DNA of 18,712 nucleotides, taken from contig DJBN01000016.1 in assembly GCA_002430075.1 (NCBI GenBank), positions 2,077 through 20,788 on the forward strand. Reading direction: 5' to 3'. This document shows positions 15,493 to 18,712 of the stretch, piece by piece (the first letter of the stretch is position 1; each line of letters begins with the position of its first letter). Both the position numbers and the translations under genes were made by a program. The notes beneath the pieces are model-generated. The model saw nothing but the letters and a program-made list of their open reading frames with translations, was not told the origin of the DNA and ran no database searches. Source of the DNA: Actinobacteria bacterium UBA5975. Lineage in GTDB: Bacteria > Actinomycetota > Actinomycetes > Nanopelagicales > Nanopelagicaceae.

Positions 15493-16416
15493 GTGAACAA
15501 GCACGCTCCAAAGCTCAATAAGGTCATTCTTTATTACCGCTTCACGCCTATTGCAGATCCTGAAGCAGTGCTTTTATGGCAGAAAAATCTCTGTCAATCT
15601 CTCAATCTCAAAGGCCGCATCCTAATTTCTAAACATGGCATTAATGGAACTCTCGGTGGAGAAATGGCAGATGTAAAGAAATATGTGCGCGAAACTCGAC
15701 GGTATACGGGATTTAAGAAGATTGCCTTTAAGTGGTCTGAAGGAACTGGAAATGATTTTCCACGCCTTCGTGTTGTAGTCAAAGATGAACTCGTTGCATT
15801 TGGAAATCCCGATGAGATTCAAGTTGATGAAAATGGAGTTGTTGGCGGTGGAATTCACCTACGTCCTGAACAGGTTGAAGAATTAGTAAAGGAACGCGGG
15901 GATGACGTTGTCTTCTTTGATGGCCGTAATGCCTACGAAGCTAAAATTGGAAAATTTAAAAACGCTATCGTTCCTAGCGTTGAGTCATCAAGAGACTTCA
16001 TCCGTGAAATCGAAAGCGGCAAATACGATCACATTAAAGATAAGCCAGTAGTCACATACTGCACGGGTGGTATTAGATGCGAAGTTCTTTCTGCAGTGAT
16101 GAAGAAGCGCGGCTTTAACGAGGTTTATCAAATTGATGGTGGCATCGTGAAGTACGGTGAACGTTTTGGTGATGAAGCATCATGGGAAGGCTCGCTCTAC
16201 ATCTTCGATGATCGTATGGCGATGGATTTCAGCGATAAGGCAAAGGTCATTGGCCAGTGCGAAAAATGCCAGGCCCCAACTAAAGATTTCCGTAATTGCA
16301 ACACTGCCTCATGCCACCAATTGATTTTGCTCTGCGACAGCTGTGCATCTCTACCTTCAAATCTAAGTTGCACTCATGATCAATCGCTCCACCGCGACTC
16401 AGAGCTCATCGGCTAG
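15493..16416 (+). CDS. trhO: tRNA uridine 5-hydroxylase, rhodanese-type (TrhO/YceA family)
   Basis: Protein of 307 aa of the YceA/TrhO family, which makes 5-hydroxyuridine at position 34 of certain tRNAs using oxygen. The N-terminal part ('[16 protein letters not shown]', '[14 protein letters not shown]') is the family-specific domain. The rhodanese domain has '[18 protein letters not shown]' and the active loop 'YCTGGIRCE' with Cys190 and Cys196. The C-terminal cysteines (CEKC, NCNTASC, CDSC) look like a metal site usual in the family. The start is GTG, supported by the upstream -10 box. It stands alone between a divergent nuclease gene and a separately promoted acetyltransferase gene. Confidence 0.92.
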   Translation: MNKHAPKLNKVILYYRFTPIADPEAVLLWQKNLCQSLNLKGRILISKHGINGTLGGEMADVKKYVRETRRYTGFKKIAFKWSEGTGNDFPRLRVVVKDELVAFGNPDEIQVDENGVVGGGIHLRPEQVEELVKERGDDVVFFDGRNAYEAKIGKFKNAIVPSVESSRDFIREIESGKYDHIKDKPVVTYCTGGIRCEVLSAVMKKRGFNEVYQIDGGIVKYGERFGDEASWEGSLYIFDDRMAMDFSDKAKVIGQCEKCQAPTKDFRNCNTASCHQLILLCDSCASLPSNLSCTHDQSLHRDSELIG

Positions 16417-16428
16417 CCGCCCCTACTC

Positions 16429-16434
16429 TAAGAT
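16429..16434 (+). promoter_or_regulatory. -10 box of a leaderless GNAT-gene promoter
   Basis: TAAGAT followed by six bases (AGCGCC) and ATG 16441. It lies just after the trhO stop, so the acetyltransferase gene probably has its own transcript. No Shine-Dalgarno. Confidence 0.48.
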
Positions 16435-16440
16435 AGCGCC

Positions 16441-17016
16441 ATGATTTGGTGGCCAACTGAAATTCCAACGCTGCAATATGGCCTTGTGACTTTGCGCCCC
16501 AGCACTGAAGCAGATATTGATTCGATTTTCCAAGCTTGCCAAGATCCACTGATTCCAGCCTTTACAACTGTGCCGGCGAACTACACGTTAGATCATGCAA
16601 TTGATTTCGTTCGATCAGACCTATTTGGTTTGGCAGAACGTAGGGAAATTCGATTTATAGTCGACTACGGAAATGGCGATGATATTGCATTTGCGGGAGT
16701 TATTTCACTTCATACAATAAATATTAAAAATCACTCTGCCGAAATTGGATATTGGTTAGAGAAATCTATGCGCGGCAAGGGAATAGCAACTACGGCCACA
16801 AAAATGATTACTGATTATGGTTTTCGATCTCTGGGATTTCGTCGCATAGAAGGACTTGCAGATGTCGAAAACACCGCTTCACAGAAACTTCTCACGAAAG
16901 CGGGCTATCAAAGAGAAGGAATATTGCGCAACAAGGTCACACGTGATGATGGTCGGCAGATTGATATGGCACTCTTTGCAGCGACTGATATCACGTGGAT
17001 GCCATTAGCCAACTAG
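16441..17016 (+). CDS. GNAT family N-acetyltransferase (RimJ/RimL type)
   Basis: Acetyl-CoA dependent acetyltransferase of 191 aa. 'LVTLRPSTEADIDSIFQ' near residue 15 is the usual N-terminal strand of RimJ-like enzymes. The acetyl-CoA loop is 'RGKGIA' at residues 111-116, preceded by 'AEIGYWLEKSM'. Then 'GFRRIEGLADVENTASQKLL' and 'AGYQREGILRN' complete the C-terminal RimJ pattern. Such enzymes acetylate ribosomal protein N-termini or small molecules; the substrate cannot be told. The next gene begins 24 nt after its stop. Confidence 0.9.
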   Translation: MIWWPTEIPTLQYGLVTLRPSTEADIDSIFQACQDPLIPAFTTVPANYTLDHAIDFVRSDLFGLAERREIRFIVDYGNGDDIAFAGVISLHTINIKNHSAEIGYWLEKSMRGKGIATTATKMITDYGFRSLGFRRIEGLADVENTASQKLLTKAGYQREGILRNKVTRDDGRQIDMALFAATDITWMPLAN

Positions 17017-17040
17017 AATTCGATTATTGAGAGGAGAGCC

Positions 17041-17367
17041 ATGGAATCACTCGCCTTTCTCATCACCATTCTTCTGCTAATCCTTCTGCTTTCTGGGCCA
17101 ATCTGTTTACTTCTCACAATTGGCACGCTACGCGATTTTACGCGAGGGACAGTTTTTAATCTTGGGCGCAGAGTTCTGGTTTCAGGCATCGGCTTTATCG
17201 GCATCTTTATGTGCTTCTTCTTTCTTACGGGATCTGTTCCGATCTTCCTAAAATTTATTGCGCTCTTATCTCTTGCGATTCACGCTTGGGCGATCGATCG
17301 TGAGTACAACAAAATATTCTCATCACGTTTTAGACGCGACCCGAACGGTCCACGAGGCCAGAGTTGA
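17041..17367 (+). CDS. Small integral membrane protein of unknown function
   Basis: Protein of 108 aa that I do not recognise. It has about three or four hydrophobic segments: residues 3-27, 45-63, and a less clear pair between 66 and 82. 'RDFTRGTVFNLGRR' lies between the first two. The C-terminal 25 residues are polar and basic ('SSRFRRDPNGPRGQS'), probably cytoplasmic. A GAGGAG Shine-Dalgarno a few bases before the ATG sets the start. The stop overlaps the start of the GH18 gene (TGATG, sharing one base), so the pair is probably co-translated and may act together at the membrane. Confidence 0.7.
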   Translation: MESLAFLITILLLILLLSGPICLLLTIGTLRDFTRGTVFNLGRRVLVSGIGFIGIFMCFFFLTGSVPIFLKFIALLSLAIHAWAIDREYNKIFSSRFRRDPNGPRGQS

Positions 17368-18712
17368 TGACTGCCCCCAAAATTAGCAAAGCCATCGGAA
17401 TACTTTTAGCGATCGCGCTTTCTGCGGCACTTGTTACTCAACCGGCAACTGCTGAAGATAACCCTCCGCGAAAGATTTTAACGGGCTGGATTCCATATTA
17501 TTCGATGAAGACGGCGCTACCTGATGCGCTCAATAATGCAGATCTGGTTAAAGAGGTGATGCCATTTTGGTACACACTAAAATACGATGCAAAGATAAAA
17601 GCTGCGTATATCGTGGATCTATACCAGCCTGCTAATCCCAGCATCCCTATTGCGGAACCTCTTTCTGCAATGCGCAACGCAGGTTTTGCAATCATTCCCT
17701 CAATCACCGATGGAACCACAAAATTAGTTTTAGCAGAGCTTCTCAAAAAAACTACCTCGCGTACGCAGGTTGTAAATACAATCATGGATTTGGTGCGCAC
17801 TAATAACTTTGATGGAATTGACCTTGATTTTGAAGGGTTCGCCTTTGTCGATGGAAACGCCACATGGAAGAGCACAGCACTTAGCTGGATTGCACTTGTA
17901 AAAGAGTTAAGCGCAGCGCTTCGCGCTGAAAATAAGGTTCTCTCTGTTTCAACTCCCTATGTTCTCAATCCTCAAGATGCCCAAAAAGGGTATTACCTCT
18001 ATGCATGGGCCGATATTGCACCTTTTATCGACAAGCTTAGAATCATGACCTACGACTATTCAGTTTCCAAGCCAGGTCCTATCGGACCCATAACGTGGGC
18101 TGAACGAACGGTGCAATATGCGGTTTCAGTTATGCCCGCGTCAAAAGTTTTTGTCGGCGTACCCGGTTACGGTCGAGATTGGGTAACTGCTGTTAGCGGA
18201 ATCTGTCCTGCCAACGTAATCAATACAGTCAAGGTGGGAGCAAAGGCTGCAACATTTGTGATGCGTGATGCGCAAGCTCTTGCTGCAACATATGGCGCTG
18301 TACCTACCTATAACGAGCAGTATGGTGAGATGACTTTCTTTTACGAAAAAGTTTATAACGGAACAACGGCGACAGGGCTTTCAACATCATGTACCGCCTC
18401 TCGCACCGCGTGGTACCAAGATGCTAAAGGCTGGGCCCTTCGTGCAGCGCTCGTTAATAAATATCGCATTGGCGGCATTACTGCCTGGACATTTGGCATG
18501 GAAGAACCTCTTGCGATGGAATCAATACGACAAGTAGCCCGGGAAATCGCACCTGACCAAGTAAGCATCGTTGCATCTAGTGATAAGTCAATAATTAATT
18601 ATGGGGATGCCATTACAGTCGATGCGACTTTTGCCATCAAAGATCAGACTCCTCTGGCTGGTGTTTCTGTTCGCATTGAGGGTATATCACCAGGCGAGGC
18701 TACGTGGCGAAC
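17367..18712 (+). CDS. Secreted GH18 glycoside hydrolase, 3' end outside window
   Basis: The frame is open from ATG 17367 to the right edge, at least 448 codons. A signal peptide is clear: basic start, hydrophobic core (about residues 9-23) and 'QPATA' before a likely cut after Ala29. The GH18 catalytic motif 'DGIDLDFE' is complete at residues 149-156 with Glu156 as the acid/base. 'MTYDYS' (227-232) and a late 'TAWTFGMEEP' (Trp374) are also family positions. From about residue 400 an Ig-like segment starts ('SDKSIINYGDAITVDATF') and is cut off. The family includes chitinases and peptidoglycan-active enzymes such as SleL/YaaH types; which one applies is not decided. The start overlaps the upstream membrane-protein gene. 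Confidence 0.88.
   Translation, partial: MTAPKISKAIGILLAIALSAALVTQPATAEDNPPRKILTGWIPYYSMKTALPDALNNADLVKEVMPFWYTLKYDAKIKAAYIVDLYQPANPSIPIAEPLSAMRNAGFAIIPSITDGTTKLVLAELLKKTTSRTQVVNTIMDLVRTNNFDGIDLDFEGFAFVDGNATWKSTALSWIALVKELSAALRAENKVLSVSTPYVLNPQDAQKGYYLYAWADIAPFIDKLRIMTYDYSVSKPGPIGPITWAERTVQYAVSVMPASKVFVGVPGYGRDWVTAVSGICPANVINTVKVGAKAATFVMRDAQALAATYGAVPTYNEQYGEMTFFYEKVYNGTTATGLSTSCTASRTAWYQDAKGWALRAALVNKYRIGGITAWTFGMEEPLAMESIRQVAREIAPDQVSIVASSDKSIINYGDAITVDATFAIKDQTPLAGVSVRIEGISPGEATWR

Overview
The window looks like a piece of a free-living actinobacterial chromosome with moderate-to-low GC for that phylum. I place it tentatively near the freshwater acI group (Nanopelagicales, e.g. Planktophila/Nanopelagicus). 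The grounds are the actinobacterial gene order prfB-ftsE-ftsX-smpB-ssrA, actinobacteria-restricted families (DUF3039, DUF222-HNH, the 'RGDVPGW' Flp-like pilin), very tight gene packing and AT-leaning codon use. The genus is inference; no GC count or homology search was run.

Region 1 (1-4608) is a Tad/Flp type IV pilus operon. It starts with the cut-off 3' end of a degenerate GGDEF protein. Then come the secretion ATPase TadA, the inner-membrane platform proteins TadB and TadC, an Flp-like pilin candidate, two TadE-like minor pseudopilins and a TadG-like protein. Most genes overlap or abut. A prepilin peptidase and a TadZ/CpaE-type protein are not in the window and could lie upstream.

Region 2 (4629-8545) is the conserved housekeeping block: release factor 2, the FtsE/FtsX cell-division pair that controls peptidoglycan hydrolysis, SmpB, and tmRNA with a recognisable ...ALAA proteolysis tag. 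SmpB and tmRNA together rescue stalled ribosomes.

Region 3 (8618-12845) has a DUF3039 gene divergent from an ornithine carbamoyltransferase gene. These are followed by a three-gene proton-translocating NAD(P) transhydrogenase operon (pntAA-pntAB-pntB).

Region 4 (12871-18712) has two leftward genes (pirin, DUF222/HNH nuclease). Rightward genes follow: TrhO tRNA hydroxylase, a RimJ-type GNAT acetyltransferase, a small membrane protein, and a secreted GH18 glycoside hydrolase that runs off the right edge.

The most general pattern is in how genes start. Eight genes, mostly first in their transcription unit, have a TANNNT-like -10 box 6-7 nt before the start codon and no Shine-Dalgarno, as expected for leaderless mRNAs. 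Internal operon genes mostly have Shine-Dalgarno sequences or overlap the previous gene. I found no CRISPR array, insertion sequence, prophage or defence island. I saw no clearly undescribed multi-gene system. The best leads are the degenerate GGDEF protein beside the tad operon, the leaderless promoter pattern, a short ORF coupled to ftsE and a perfect hairpin directly before ssrA.
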